DNA of 64,000 nucleotides from Xanthostigma xanthostigma. Its lineage: Eukaryota; Arthropoda; Insecta; Raphidioptera; Raphidiidae. The stretch lies in contig OY754466.1 of assembly GCA_963575645.1 (NCBI GenBank), forward strand, positions 39,340,001-39,404,000. Reading direction: 5' to 3'. Position numbers and translations under genes: made by a program. The notes below the pieces were generated by a model that was not told the origin of the DNA, did not search any database, and was given only the letters and a program-made list of their open reading frames with translations. This document shows, in pieces, positions 50,501 through 62,100 of this stretch (position 1 is its first letter; each line of letters opens with the position of its first letter).

Positions 50501-51529
50501 CTGAAAACCGGCAGAGAAACAAGCAAAAAACAAAGCCCCGGTTCTAATTTTAAAATCCAACTTGTAACCACGCACTCGAGCCAACAATGACGTAATTTCC
50601 ATACTCGAAGCCAGCGCGGTAGCTAGCATAAGTCCCAGCAACGATTCCAGCGGCAAAACCAGCCTCGTGTGCAGCGACCTTTACACTATAATAAGTCGTC
50701 AAATCTTTTATAATTGCAAAAGATTACTTACGTTATACCATAAAAAAAACAGTAAAGAACAGTTGACCCCCATCCCTCCCTCGGGAGCTGATTGAAAGAA
50801 GTATTTTTGTTTTATGATAAGTTAATAAAAAATAGAGAATAGTTACTTCTTACCACAACAAGTTTATTAGTGGATGTACATTTCGAGAGCTATGCTCTCA
50901 TCTTCAGCAATACACTAAACTCTTTAGTTTAGTGTATACACTAAACTCTTTAGTTTAGTGTATTGCTGAAGATGAGAGCATAGCTCTCGAAATGTACATC
51001 CACTAATAAACTTGTTGTGGTAAGAAGTAACTATTCTCTATTTTTTATTAGATTCAAACCACAGTGCTCCTAATATTTTTGTTATTATGATAAGTTACTG
51101 AAAATATACAATGTACTAGTAACTATAGGTGATTTGATATATAGGTATAATATTTTTGCTTCCTCTCCCTCCTGGAAAATTATCTAGCATGATGGTATAC
51201 GCAAATTAACAAACGCGAATTTAAGAAGGGAGAGCGACAAACATTTGTGGAAATTTTGGGTGTTCTAAATTGTGATTTTAAAACATTCATTTAAGGTAAA
51301 GAGATTTATTCAACAAATTATCGCAGATCCAATGACTTTAACTGGAATGAAGTTCTTTTCAATTAGCCGGCGTACTTTATTATCGGTAATAATTGTGTTT
51401 ATTAAAATTTAGACGTGCTTCTTGCATTTTCACATCAAGTAGAAAATTAATTATTTGTTATTTTTATTACAGATTGCAGCCACTGTTGTAACATATGAAC
51501 TTGTATTAATGCAATACAAAGATGCTTAA
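41558..51529 (+). CDS. Sugar gustatory receptor D (complete, 8 exons, 404 aa)
   Basis: Complete sugar-clade gustatory receptor. Exons: 41558-41828, 42954-43142, 43266-43414, 45816-45941, 46392-46546, 50046-50223, 51296-51385, 51473-51529. Joined length is 1215 bases with no stop. The start is the first ATG that keeps the frame. Its N terminus is about 23 residues shorter than C's. Landmarks: YMPVSGITDPDPRNLSFRW, LIIARRWPTFVCKW, EYTLWKGLIFE, FIILMSYAMTVKFQQIT, LDDTIS then LLSFVNNL, YEESRRPLDFLFSVP, MTLTGMKFFSISRR and TYELVLMQYKDA before the stop. The intron 2 donor is GTTCGT, weaker than usual. The intron 3 donor is completed by a MITE. A possible ATTAAA polyadenylation signal lies about 25 bases past the stop. 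Exons 4-8 are flanked by two inverted copies of one Helitron. Confidence 0.92.
43418..43858. mobile_element. CACACGAGG-family MITE at the intron 3 donor of D
   Basis: Ends are AAGACCGCTTTACACGAGG and CTCGTGTGCAGCTGT. The terminal AAG may begin at 43417, directly after the donor GT at 43415-43416, so bases +3 onward of the donor come from the element. Confidence 0.75.
44033..44575. mobile_element. PIF/Harbinger MITE with MADF remnant, intron 3 of D
   Basis: Inverted ends of nearly 50 bases start GGCCGTTTGTCCACCGCC, with target duplication TAA on both sides (44030-44032 and 44576-44578), the 3-base form used by PIF/Harbinger. Inside, 44330-44476 reads LIELVESKDCLWDKTKD then, after an in-frame TGA, KNAWRDKALEL: the first part of a MADF DNA-binding domain such as Harbinger second proteins carry. 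The stop and truncation make it non-functional. Confidence 0.82.
44699..45298 (-). mobile_element. Helitron copy 1, intron 3 of D
   Basis: Read on the minus strand it begins TCATATATATTAATACGC after an A and ends with hairpin GTGCGAATAATTCGCAC, then CACTAG before a T: textbook non-autonomous Helitron ends. The second copy lies inverted at 54321-54900. An open frame of about 70 codons antisense to the element is identical in protein in both copies, indicating recent spread rather than function. Confidence 0.82.
45299..45600. mobile_element. Second Helitron-like element, intron 3 of D
   Basis: Directly abuts the previous Helitron. It contains GTCGCGCTAATCTCCGAAAC and GATTTGAAATTTTGT and ends GGATGGGACGCTAAT. 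Ends are approximate and it may be a fragment. Confidence 0.4.
46064..46362. mobile_element. CACACGAGG-family MITE in intron 4 of D
   Basis: Shortened copy with ends AAGTCGCTGCACACGCGGCTG and CCTCGTGTGCAGCGACCTT. It finishes about 30 bases before the exon 5 acceptor. Confidence 0.75.
46644..47421. mobile_element. Mariner-like MITE in intron 5 of D
   Basis: Inverted ends are CAGTGTGTCCCCGAATTAAG and GGGGACACACTG, flanked by TA. Arms of about 250 bases are inverted copies (for example GACCAAGCAGGGCGG). No transposase is present. TA targeting and the CAGT start fit Tc1/mariner. Confidence 0.75.
47424..48451 (+). mobile_element. 5'-truncated non-LTR retrotransposon (Jockey/CR1-like LINE)
   Basis: Reverse transcriptase remnant. 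The first frame (about 47424-47870) shows SRGVPQGSILGPLLFLIYIN and the catalytic FADD box (ILFADDVAAIYD). A frameshift near 47840 moves the thumb and C-terminal part (NIRYGIIFWGNS, IIQKRCIRTI) to the next frame (47867-48322). The 3' end has AATAAAG then an ATT repeat run at 48431-48451, a usual tail for this group. The endonuclease and the start of the polymerase are missing, so the copy is dead. It begins just after the mariner-like MITE. Confidence 0.82.
49786..49940. repeat. Small foldback before exon 6 of D
   Basis: Inverted arms GCATTACAGAAAATCGTTCC and GGAACGATTCTATGTAATGC. A second copy lies at about 57550-57690. Confidence 0.6.
50269..50683. mobile_element. CACACGAGG-family MITE in intron 6 of D
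   Basis: Ends AAGGTCGCTGCACACGAGG and CCTCGTGTGCAGCGACCTT. It starts about 45 bases after the exon 6 donor. Confidence 0.8.
50823..51050. repeat. 228-base perfect palindrome in intron 6 of D
   Basis: Two arms of 114 bases meet at the centre GTGTATACAC (50932-50941). By eye they match without mismatch or spacer, from TAATAAAAAATAGAG to CTCTATTTTTTATTA. Confidence 0.85.
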
Positions 51530-51630
51530 CTTGGTTGAATTTGAGATAGTTTTCTTATTAAAGTATTATAATTTTATTTATTGAAGAGTTCTAATCAGAC
51601 GTTAATCAAAGATTTGAACAGTATTATAAT

Positions 51631-52068
51631 TAGGGTTGCAACGATATATCGGTTAACCGATATTATCGATAATATCGAAACGAAAATATTGATATTTATA
51701 TCGATATATAGGTATACATTCCCGATATGATATTATCGATATTCTGGCATACAAATATCAGAGAGCATGAAAATATCGATATATTTACATTACCGATAAT
51801 ATGATTTTATTGATATTATGGTATAAAAATATCGAAGAGCAAATGTGACTTAAAGAATTTTTAAAAAAAAAGGTAATTCGTGAAACTAAGGGTCTTTAAA
51901 CTCAAGGTACTAAAAAATGGTCATCGTTTTCGCGGAAGTTTAAAAAAATTTCACTCGTCTTCGTGCATGCTGATATCGATATTAGGTATCGATTATCGAT
52001 ATCGGTCCAGTGTCGATATAAATATCGATGTACCTATTTATCGATATTAAAATCATTTTGCATCCCTA
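51631..52068. mobile_element. hAT MITE rich in ATCGAT, just downstream of D
   Basis: Inverted ends are TAGGGTTGCAACGAT and ATTTTGCATCCCTA, with the exact 8-bp duplication ATTATAAT (51623-51630 and 52069-52076). The interior is packed with TATCGATA and GATATTATCG words. It starts about 100 bases after the stop codon of D. Confidence 0.85.
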
Positions 52069-53514
52069 ATTATAATACTAAGGTCTAAGCTATTTTCAAA
52101 AAAAATACTTAGGTACTTGAAAAGTTCTGGTTGTCTTAATTACTCTAATCATATCTATTTTCAATAAAGAACTAAGGTGTTAAAATTTGTTTGCTTATTC
52201 TTATGTAATTTAAGGGACACATTGGCGTACGTAGAGGAGAGTAAGGGGGGGTTGTTAGCTGCTGATAAAAATTCAAAACAGTGTAGATACATAATATTAT
52301 CACGCACCTCCTTGGCGCAAATAAAAATAAACACGGCTATTGTTTGTTTTCAGGCAAACAATAAATTATTACAAAAACCGATCAATTATCTGAGTTAGAA
52401 CAGCTTTGTGCGGTATAACTGTCAATAACATACAGGGGCGGTAGGGCTCAACTATTCCGGCCCGGAAAAGCAAGATTCCAATCCCGTCTTGAATACTACT
52501 TTTTTTCGTACAGAGGGCACCTACGGTTACCAGATTGGCGGGACTTGGCTGGATTGTCCAGCAATTTTACACGTTTACCAGTGTCCCGCTTTTAGGCAAA
52601 ATGTCCAGCTAAAAATAAAAAACATGCACCGCCAGAGCTAATAATTCGATTAAACTTTGAAGAAAACTGTACTAATTTTAAATCTTTTCTAAATACAGAG
52701 AAAGGTTCTAAAATGATAAAAAGGCGGCTAAGAGAAATACTAAATATATGTGGCAAAAAAGTGACTAGAAAGGTACCATTGACTGTTAGATTAAGCTATA
52801 CCTCTGTTTTTGTACCAATTTCAGCTGTTCAGCTCAATAGTTCATATTTTCGTTTTTCTTATAACAATAATACCAAGTAAGTACTTACATATTACTTAAT
52901 TATATGTCGTGTTTCGGTTGATTAATGCAGATTTTTATTTTGTCCAGCCTAAAATCCTTTGGTCCAGATATTTTAGAATTTTGTCCAGAAATTTTGATTT
53001 CCCAATCTGGCTACCAAAGTGAGCGTTCATCAACACTCTCTATTCACCGTCAAAAAAAAGTATAGTTTACGGTTGTGAGAGCTATTACAACAAATACAAA
53101 AAACGCATTATTAATTTTAACTAAGAATTACCTATATCTATAAAAAATAAAATAATTCTAGTAAACAAAAAAGATATAAACTAATATAGGTAATCGGGGT
53201 ATACAGACCCGGAAAACTCCTAAAATCCCCGTGGGTTATTCCGCCCCTGAAAACAAAGTACCTAATAGAAGAAATAATAGACAGAAAATCGAATTCTAAC
53301 CTCAATTTACTGGCATGATACACGGCTGCACAAAAACATACTATAAGTTTTTAGATACCGACAAACTCGCCGAAGCCCCAGCACTTTTAATTTTTTTTAT
53401 ATTTAAAAACTTGTAATTTGCAATTTCGCTTCCATTAATCATTAATGCCGGTTTTTTATTACACGCTCAGTTTCTTTTGACTGTAGTGACGTTGGGTAAG
53501 TTCCGAAATATAAC

Positions 53515-54174
53515 CCAGTATACTTCCAGTGCTAATGACGTCATGAATCCGACGCCATAATTGTACTGCTGTGCCACCATATTGTATTGGTGAGGCAGCA
53601 TAAATATTTAACTGAACGTGTGTGCATCAAGCTTAGTGGAATTTTTTATTATTTTATTATTTGTTATTTGCAATACAGTGGACCCTCGGTAAACCGGCCC
53701 CTGTCTAGTCCGGCACCCCCTGTAATCCGACATGGTCTATTATTTATTATTGAATATTTTTTTGACAATCTTCGCTAATGCATGAATGAACAAGTTATAA
53801 CTTGTACGCACCACCACTATTGTGCTCGACGCGTAGGGTATTCTATAGCATTAATGACATTAATTTTATAATAAAACGTAAGCTCTCTATTGTGTTGTTT
53901 AATTTACTAAATTTGACATACATAGTGAAGTATGATTTGTACTTCAGAGTAGGCAGTACTCTATAATCCGACAAATTCGATAGTCCGACACTGCCCTGCA
54001 AAATGTTTGTCGGATTACCGGGGGTCCACTGTAATGTCTTCTCAACAAAGTGAACAATTGATTTTGGTGGACGAAGGAAAAAAAAATACGTAAACGCGCT
54101 GGTCAGTATATTTCGAAATGAATCAACGGTATGGCGCTGATTCATGACGTCATTAGCACTGGCCAGTATCCTGG
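53515..54174. mobile_element. TIR element carrying a nested pogo-like MITE
   Basis: Outer inverted ends share CCAGTGCTAATGACGTCATG, with CCAGTATACT and AGTATCCTGG at the extreme ends. A second element sits inside at 53676-54031. Confidence 0.7.
53676..54031. mobile_element. Pogo/Tigger-like MITE
   Basis: Ends CAGTGGACCCTCGGTAA and TTACCGGGGGTCCACTG, flanked by TA. The interior has repeated AATCCGACA words. Such ends are typical of pogo-type mariners. Confidence 0.8.
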
Positions 54175-54320
54175 TTGAAGTATGTGAAGTGAAGCGTTTT
54201 ACTTTTCGTGTGATCCAGGCTAATTTGCCCGATTTGCCCTACCGTGTCTAAAGAAGTTTCACTTCAATAATATTCGCAGAACTGAGTCATACAATATTAA
54301 TGCATAATTGATTTTAACAA

Positions 54321-54900
54321 TCATATATATTAATACGCTATAAGGTTAAAGATGTTTGCCTCCCTTTTTAGAAAAAAACCTTACAATTTCTCCACATAAA
54401 TTATATGTCATTTTACAGATAATTGCTTGCTCTACTGACATCGACAACTAAAAAATTTATTATTGCTTTTGTTTTTGTAAATTAATTAAAATACAGCAAC
54501 GCTGAACAACGTCTGACATCTAACGGCTTTAATTACGTCAACATTTCGATCTGTCATCTGACCTTCATATTGTATTACAACAGACACAATACTGCCATCT
54601 GACGGTTTTAATTTTGAAACAGCGAGCAACGCTGAACAACGTCACAGCAATGCTGCATGATGCTATCTGGCTTAGCTCAACGCTTTTGCTACTTGCGCCT
54701 CTATATGACAATTTTAGTAAAATATTTCTTCGATCTGTCATCTGAGCTTCATATTGTAATACAACAAAAAGAAGAACGTTATAAGCAGTGTGCAAAATTA
54801 GAAACGAATTGAATACCTGCAATCATATTTAAAAAATAATTTTGTAAAGTAATAATTATTATACTTATTTAGTGCGAATAATTCGCACAGGTCACACTAG
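54321..54900 (+). mobile_element. Helitron copy 2, downstream of D
   Basis: Begins TCATATATATTAATACGC after an A and ends GTGCGAATAATTCGCAC then CACTAG before a T. It is the inverted partner of 44699-45298 and nearly identical to it. Confidence 0.82.
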
Positions 54901-55093
54901 TAAAATTTAATTTTCGTAGTACTAAACACCCTTAAAAATTATATGGATTATAATTGTGTCCCACTTAAAATGCTTACAGTCAATTACTGCAGTAAACAAT
55001 AGGTAAAAAATAATTATATATCAATTGTCAAGAATGTATTTATACTGACAAAACTAATACAGTTGAATCCTGACTTTAAGTATCATAAGATAT

Positions 55094-55729
55094 TACCATC
55101 CCAACCCACAAGTGGGGAATGGTAGGTACCTATTAGTTTAGGTGAAAAATCACTTTGCAAAATTTTACAATATCTTTTCATTTTGAGCTCCCCCGAATCC
55201 AAAAAACATTTTTTTGGAAAAACTCTGTGCGTCTGTTAGTCGGTGAGCACGATACAGATCAAACGGATGACTGAACTGAAACCAAATTTTGGAAGGATGT
55301 TTGGTATACAGATATGAAGGCCCTATTGTTTTTGGGCAAAATCGGCGCATGCGCAGAAGAGAAATATGCTATAACGGTGATTTTTTAGATAATAATGGTG
55401 TACTTTTCAAAACGGCTTATTATTTTATTTGTTTTTTTAAGAAAGAAAAATAAATTTCTAAAATTTATAGTTTTGGAAATATTTTAAAATAAAAAAAATC
55501 AGCTATTCTTTTGTTTGTAGATCTGTCAGAAATAAACTAGTTAAGCATGCTTTGATTAATTTTTACATGACGTGGAACATATTATATAGGTAACCATGGC
55601 AACGAATAGCAAATATCATATTGAATACTAGCCATTACCCGCGTCAACTCACGCGATATCAGAAAATTTATTTTCCCTATTGTAATAATCAAATGTCAAC
55701 ATTTTGAAGTTGGAATGGTTCCGTCACTC
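55094..55729 (-). mobile_element. CATTCCAAC-ended element, inverted copy
   Basis: Reverse-oriented relative of 4813-5885 and 34614-35183, with CACAAGTGGGGAATGG at its left. Its flank retains TAAACTAGTTAAGCATGC, the uninterrupted form of the site that received the tRNA-like foldback in gene A. Confidence 0.6.
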
Positions 55730-56150
55730 AATTGGCTGAAATTTTATAATATCGTATTGTTATCGTACCTACATACGTAAGCAAAATTTCAACTCAATCG
55801 TATAACGGGAAGTAGTTGAAAAAGCTGTCGCAATATTTGAAACAAATATAGTTATTAGTAACAAATATACGGGCTCATGGTAAAAAAAAAACCGTTTGAA
55901 GAACTGTCATATCGGGAGCTACACTGTAATTATATGTATAGCTTCACAGAACTTGTAAACAACTTGTTTTTCTAAACTTATGACAAGTTTTGATTTTGAA
56001 ACAATAATTAAACCTAATTTCCATACGAAAGAAACATTTCTCAAGTCTAATAAATCCTCTTATCAGATTGTTTTGCATTAGTATTCAGTAATCAAGAAAT
56101 AGAAAATCCTTTCATAAAATTCGCTTATCGATTTTATTTAACACATCAAA

Positions 56151-59100
56151 ATGATGAGATACATTTCTCGTGGAAATAATAAAGTGAATTCAAGTGATAC
56201 TAATCTAATGTTTTCAAAATATATCAAGAAAAATTTTAATTACAACTTGCAATCGGCGATACGTTGGCCTCTAATGACGGCCCAAAGTATCGCACTTCTG
56301 CCCGTATCGGGTATCACAGACCCAGATCCACGAAATCTTTCGTTTCGTTGGATATCGTGGAGAGTTTTGTACACGGTCGTTAATTCAATTAGTTCGCTTA
56401 TATTTTTCCTATTAATATTCACTACAAATGAATCTATAGTTTCAAAATTTGGTAAATTTAACGCATGAAATTTAGTATACAGTGAATTTAGAATTTTGAC
56501 GAATTGGTAGCTTTGGAAATCATTAAATAATTAGTCTTAAGGCCGCTGCACACGAGACTATAGAAACTAGTGATGTGCCGGATATCCCTATCCATATCCG
56601 CGAATATCCGAGGGAGAAGAAAGGTCCGTATCCGTATCCACTATCCGTTAGTTTTTGGCGGATCTTTTACCTTATTAATTTTCAATTCATAGATGAAATT
56701 CTATATATATAGGTGATTAGGTAATAATGAAAACCTGTTAAATTCCATTTAGATTATTGTTTATTTTTTTAAATCTAATTTGGCACCTTTATATTGCAAA
56801 CATTTATCGTAGTGAGTACCATACTAATAGTACATAACTCAAAGGTACTAAATCAACTATCTTTATAATGAGATATTGCACATCGATCTTTGGAAAGAGA
56901 CAATCTGTTATGAGAGTTAACTCTTATAAAGAGGTCAATAACTTTTTCCCATAACAGATAGTCTCTTTCCAAAGGTCGATGTGCAATTTTTACCGCCGCG
57001 TACTCTAAGAAAGTTAAGATCCGTATCCGTATCTGCGGATCTTGAAACCAAATATCCGTATTCAGATCCGTATCCGCGGATATACATTTTTAACGATCCG
57101 GCACATCACTACTAGAAACACTGTTTGGAGTTCTGCTGGCCGGTAGGCTGGGTACGAAGCTGGATATGACGCCACTGCGGTCTCGCCTGCTAGCTCACAA
57201 GATAGGTTTTAAAATTAGAACGGGCTATATCCTTGCTAGGTTTTCTGCTAGGTATAGCAAGAACCAACCAGGAAGCAGTATCTTGTCGCGTGGGCGACTT
57301 GAACAAACGCCCACAAACCAACATGGCGTCATTATGCTCAGTGTCAGACAACAGACACGTTTTGCTCTGTGTTTATATTTGAACTGTCACTGCGCGCGCA
57401 CCAGATTTATTCACAAAATTAGCTTGAAAAGACGTCTCGTGTGAAGCGAGCACATAACAGCAATTAAGAAAACCAGCGCTAGAAAACTAGTGCAGGGCAA
57501 ATCTAGCAAGGAATCTAGCAGCGTTTCTAGTCTCGTGTGCAGCGGCCTTTATACAGAAAATCGTTTCACATTAAATACATACGAACCTGCCATGGGCGTT
57601 CGGTCTATGTTGCATTTTATGTGGAGCGATTTTCTGTAATGCACTAATGATTTCCATAGCTATATACGATATCAACAAAACTCATGTATATATATTGTAT
57701 TTTATTTAAATGAAATTCACAGTATATAGAGACGATACAGTTTTTGTATATATATTATATTATCGACGAACTGTGACATAGAAAAACGAAGTAACGATGA
57801 ATATTATATCAAAATATATCTTATAAAACAATATAAAAACAGATTTTTGAGATATTAATCATAAGGGGACGTCCATTAATTACTTGAGCTAAAAATATCA
57901 TCAAATATCATTTAAAGAGAGGGGGAGGTCAATGAAAATATCACGTCGACTGTGGTGTCGAAGCCCATTTTTTACTTTTACTAAATCTAAAACGTAGTAC
58001 CTATAGAGTATAGACTAAGCTCCCATGACAGAAAAAGTTACCTCTATTAAAACACCTCAAAATTATAAAGTGAAAATGGCTGAAAAACATGTAAGAAACA
58101 TGTTACGCCCGCAAAACTAGTAAAAATTTGTTAATTGTTATTTTTTATGAATTTTTGAATTAAAAAAAAAACATGATTTTACTTTCCAAAACACCTGCTT
58201 GAAATTTATACAATTTGTAGTAAATAATGTACCATTTTTGAAAAAATTGGTCTGGCTGACAATTTTTGTTAATAAATTTGTCAGACTTCATTTGTTATAA
58301 ATTATTTTTTTTTATGAAAATGCATTTCATAACCCTTCCTTGAATTTTTTTTTAAATAAAGTTTAAGATCTCTTCTAGCTAATACAACTTGTCTGGCTGA
58401 CAATTTTTGTTAATAAATTTGTCAGACTTCATTTGTTATAAATTTTTTTTTTTTATGAAGTCTGTCATAGTAAAAAACATTTTTTCGCTGACAGACCAAT
58501 TTTTATGCAGAAAATAGATGTCAAACCTTCTTTCAGAAAAAAATTAAGGTGGTGTTTTGACACGGCCCCTTGTAAAAGCTGATTTGTTTATGAAAAAACG
58601 CTGTCACGGCGCTTAAAAATTGAATCTGGCATGGTAAAAAACAATATTTTGATGAAAAATGTATTAAAGTGTACATATAAAAGAGATCTACCGTATTAAT
58701 TTAGAATTAAATAAAAAAATTTTTTCTAGTTAGCAACGATTATACCATATTTTGTCATTAAAAAATGTGGTCGCATTTAATGAAAAAATATGGTATAATC
58801 GTTGCTAACTAGAAAAAATTTTTTTATTTAATTCTAAATTAATACGGTAGATCTCTTTTATATGTACACTTTAATACATTTTTCATCAAAATATTGTTTT
58901 TTACCATGCCAGATTCAATTTTTAAGCGCCGTGACAGCGTTTTTTCATAAACAAATCAGCTTTTACAAGAGGCCGTGTCAAAACACCACCTTAATTTTTT
59001 TCTGAAAGAAGGTTTGACATCTATTTTCTGCATAAAAATTGGTCTGTCAGCGAAAAAATGTTTTTTACTATGACAGACTTCATAAAAAAAAAATTTATAA

Positions 59101-62100
59101 CAAATGAAGTCTGACAAATTTATTAACAAAAATTGTCAGCCAGACCAATTTTTTCAAAAATGGTACATTATTTACTACAAATTGTATAAATTTCAAGCAG
59201 GTGTTTTGGAAAGTAAAATCATGTTTTTTTTTAATTCAAAAATTCATAAAAAATAACAATTAACAAATTTTTACTAGTTTGGCGGGCGTAACATGTTTCT
59301 TACATGTTTTTCAGCCATTTTCACTTTATAATTTTGAGGTGTTCGTAGGGGTAACTTTTTCTGTCATGGGAGCTTGGACTACTAGGTATCATTTTTTCCC
59401 CTCTTATTTCACAGAAAAAATGTAGTACCTACATCAGTTTTAGGTATTTAGTGACATAATGAAGGAAAATACTGCATGAACATATATACATTTAATTATT
59501 TAAATATTAAACGGTAAATCTCACGTGAGGGGGAGGGGGGTCTACCATATATTACCAAATCTAAACAGGGGGGAGCGTCAAATTAAAAAAAAAAAAACAC
59601 CTCGCGTAATTAATAGACGTCCCTTGACTACTTTATAATTATAGCAAATGGCGGAATTTATTACGTAATTACAACTGTAAGCAGAATATTATTTTTGAGT
59701 TTGTCGACACATTGGCCAAAATTTATGTTGGAATGGGCGGAATTAGAAGAAAGTTTGAGAAAATATAAATTGAAAGTTAATCTTCGTAAACGTTTAAATT
59801 TAATACATTTTACATTTTTCACGTTTTCTTGGGGTTAGTAGCTATATAGTCTTGTATTTGTGCAACAGCTACTGAGCTAAATAAGTCTTGACGCATAAAC
59901 AAACCCTGCACATGTTACACACTGTACTTTATTATTCAGCATGTCTGGCTAGCTCGCTAAATCAGAGTCTAAATGGCTGTTTATCGATGCTTTCGAAAAG
60001 TGCTAAAATGAATCATTATACAGGCTGTCCCACGACATGACTGTCATAGCCTGGGATTGTGTTGCTGGGATGTCTAATGAACATATACCCGGAACGCTAT
60101 CTTAACTGAGCTAGAGTAAGAGAAGCATTTGAAATTTTAAATAAGTAAGCCCACTAATGCAGGTATTAGGTTCGGCTGTTGGTTTTGTTATTATTAAAAA
60201 GACCAAGTGGCTGTGAATCACCATTAGTATTTATTAAACTATTCATGCTGATCCTGAGACAATTCGCAGAGCTATAACCACTTCAATTCTAAGAAGAGCT
60301 AGACTATATTATGTATACAGCAACTGGGTGGACATTTTGAGCAACTAATTCAATAAAGCGATTTCTTTTTAAATGGTTTTTAAATTGGTAGGGAATTCCT
60401 ACTACTACTTATCTAAAATTTCAAATGCTTTTAGCTCAGTTAGGATAGCGTTCCGGGTAATATGTTCATTAGACATTTTTGACTTGAAATCCCCCCAGCA
60501 ACACAGTCCCAGGCTATGGCAGTCATGTCGTGGGACATTCTGCAGTATAAAACGATTTAGACTCCGAATTACGCGCTAAAACCCGATAGGTATGTGCTAA
60601 ATAAAATAAAATATGTAATAAGTATTAAAAAAATTGTATTTTGCAGTTGAACATATTGACTACATTTATAGTTCAATTTCAAAAATTGATTGCGACAATA
60701 GCAACTGTTCAACAGTCGATGAATATTTAAAAAGTCAATTCACTCAATTGTTTTCTTTCACACAATATGCTTTATGGAAAGGTGTGATAGCTCAGGTCAG
60801 GACATATTAAAATAATACTTTCTTATTAATTGTAAACTATACACAATACAATTGATAGTTAAACATATTAAAAGTAGTCAGGAGAAAATGTTAGATTAAA
60901 AGACCGGGCACATTAATTGTCAAGCATAAACCAATGGACCACGGTCTATAAGATTTGAAAAAATTGTGTTTGTTTAACTTCCAATTTCCAATGTTGCCCG
61001 ACATCGAATCGGGAGAAATACGGATTAAGGTTAAAGCCTTAGCATGTTTTAATAAATTACTATTTTTTTAATAAACAGTTCTTCAACACATTGTGCGCAC
61101 TGTCGTGGGGCTTCGTAGACGATTTTATTGTGCTGATGAGCTACGCAATGACAAATAAGTTTCAGCAAATAAATGACAGAATATCTGATAGTTTAGATAA
61201 TGTAGTAAGTATCAGTTTCTATCGATTTGTCATTCAAGAACACCTTGCACACGAGGCTGGTTTCGCCGCTAGAATCCTTGCTAGATTTGGCAGCTGGGTT
61301 TCGTGATGGCTTTTATGTGTTCGCTTCACACGATGCGTGTATTGAAGCTGGCTTTGTAGATGGGTTTGGTGCACGCGCAAAAGTGAACGTTTATTGTCTC
61401 TCAACAGTAGAACGCCATGTTTGTTTGTGAGCGTTTGCCAATGTCGCTCACGTGACAAAATACCGTTATCTGATTCAGAGTCAGCAGAGAAGCAAGCACG
61501 AAAAATAGTTCCGGTTCTAACTTTAGAATCCAGCTTGTAATCACGCATAGAAGCCCGCAGTGATGTCGTTTCCATCCTCTCAGCAAGCACGGCAGCCAGT
61601 AGGTACAAATCCTAGCAGTGATTCCAGCGGCAAAACAGGTCTCGTGTGCAGCGACTTTTACATGAAAATTATGCGATGATAAACTAATGAACATTCTCAG
61701 CTGTATACTTAAAAAAATATTTTTTAAACAACTCCCTTCAAAACAGCTACTTTGTTGTAAAATGGCCATTTTTTGTACTAGTGCGTAAAGTAAAACAAAA
61801 GTAAATCGAGTTTAATGATAGTCGGTTGTCTTTTAAATCTATTTGAGCAAGAGAGACTATCATAAACAGTTTGCATTATGTATCCAATATGGCCGAGCTG
61901 AAGTGTCTAAAATATTACAAATACACTTTTTATGATGTAAAAATTAATTATTTTACAGGAGGTATGTGCAAAAAATGTAGTATGTATCTTGTTTGTAATG
62001 TTATTATCACTCAAATGACTGTTAACACTCGCTAAATCGCTCGTGATAACACCGTGTCACCCTCGTAATAGTACCTTTATTTACAAACAAAATTCATAAA

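Larger units (their letters stand above)
51530..56150. other. D-E intergenic region
   Basis: No gene is seen. It contains the end motif of the TTGGTCGATAATTTT foldback family (about 51565-51620), a hAT MITE (51631-52068), nested MITEs (53515-54174), Helitron copy 2 (54321-54900) and an inverted CATTCCAAC element (55094-55729). About 52100-53500 is AT-rich with nothing recognisable. The promoter of E should lie in 55750-56150, which carries no recognised repeat. Confidence 0.55.

Noticed and set aside
44777-54822. Two identical frames of about 70 codons on opposite strands as a conserved small gene
   Set aside because: Both lie antisense within two recent copies of one Helitron, so the identity reflects recent transposition.
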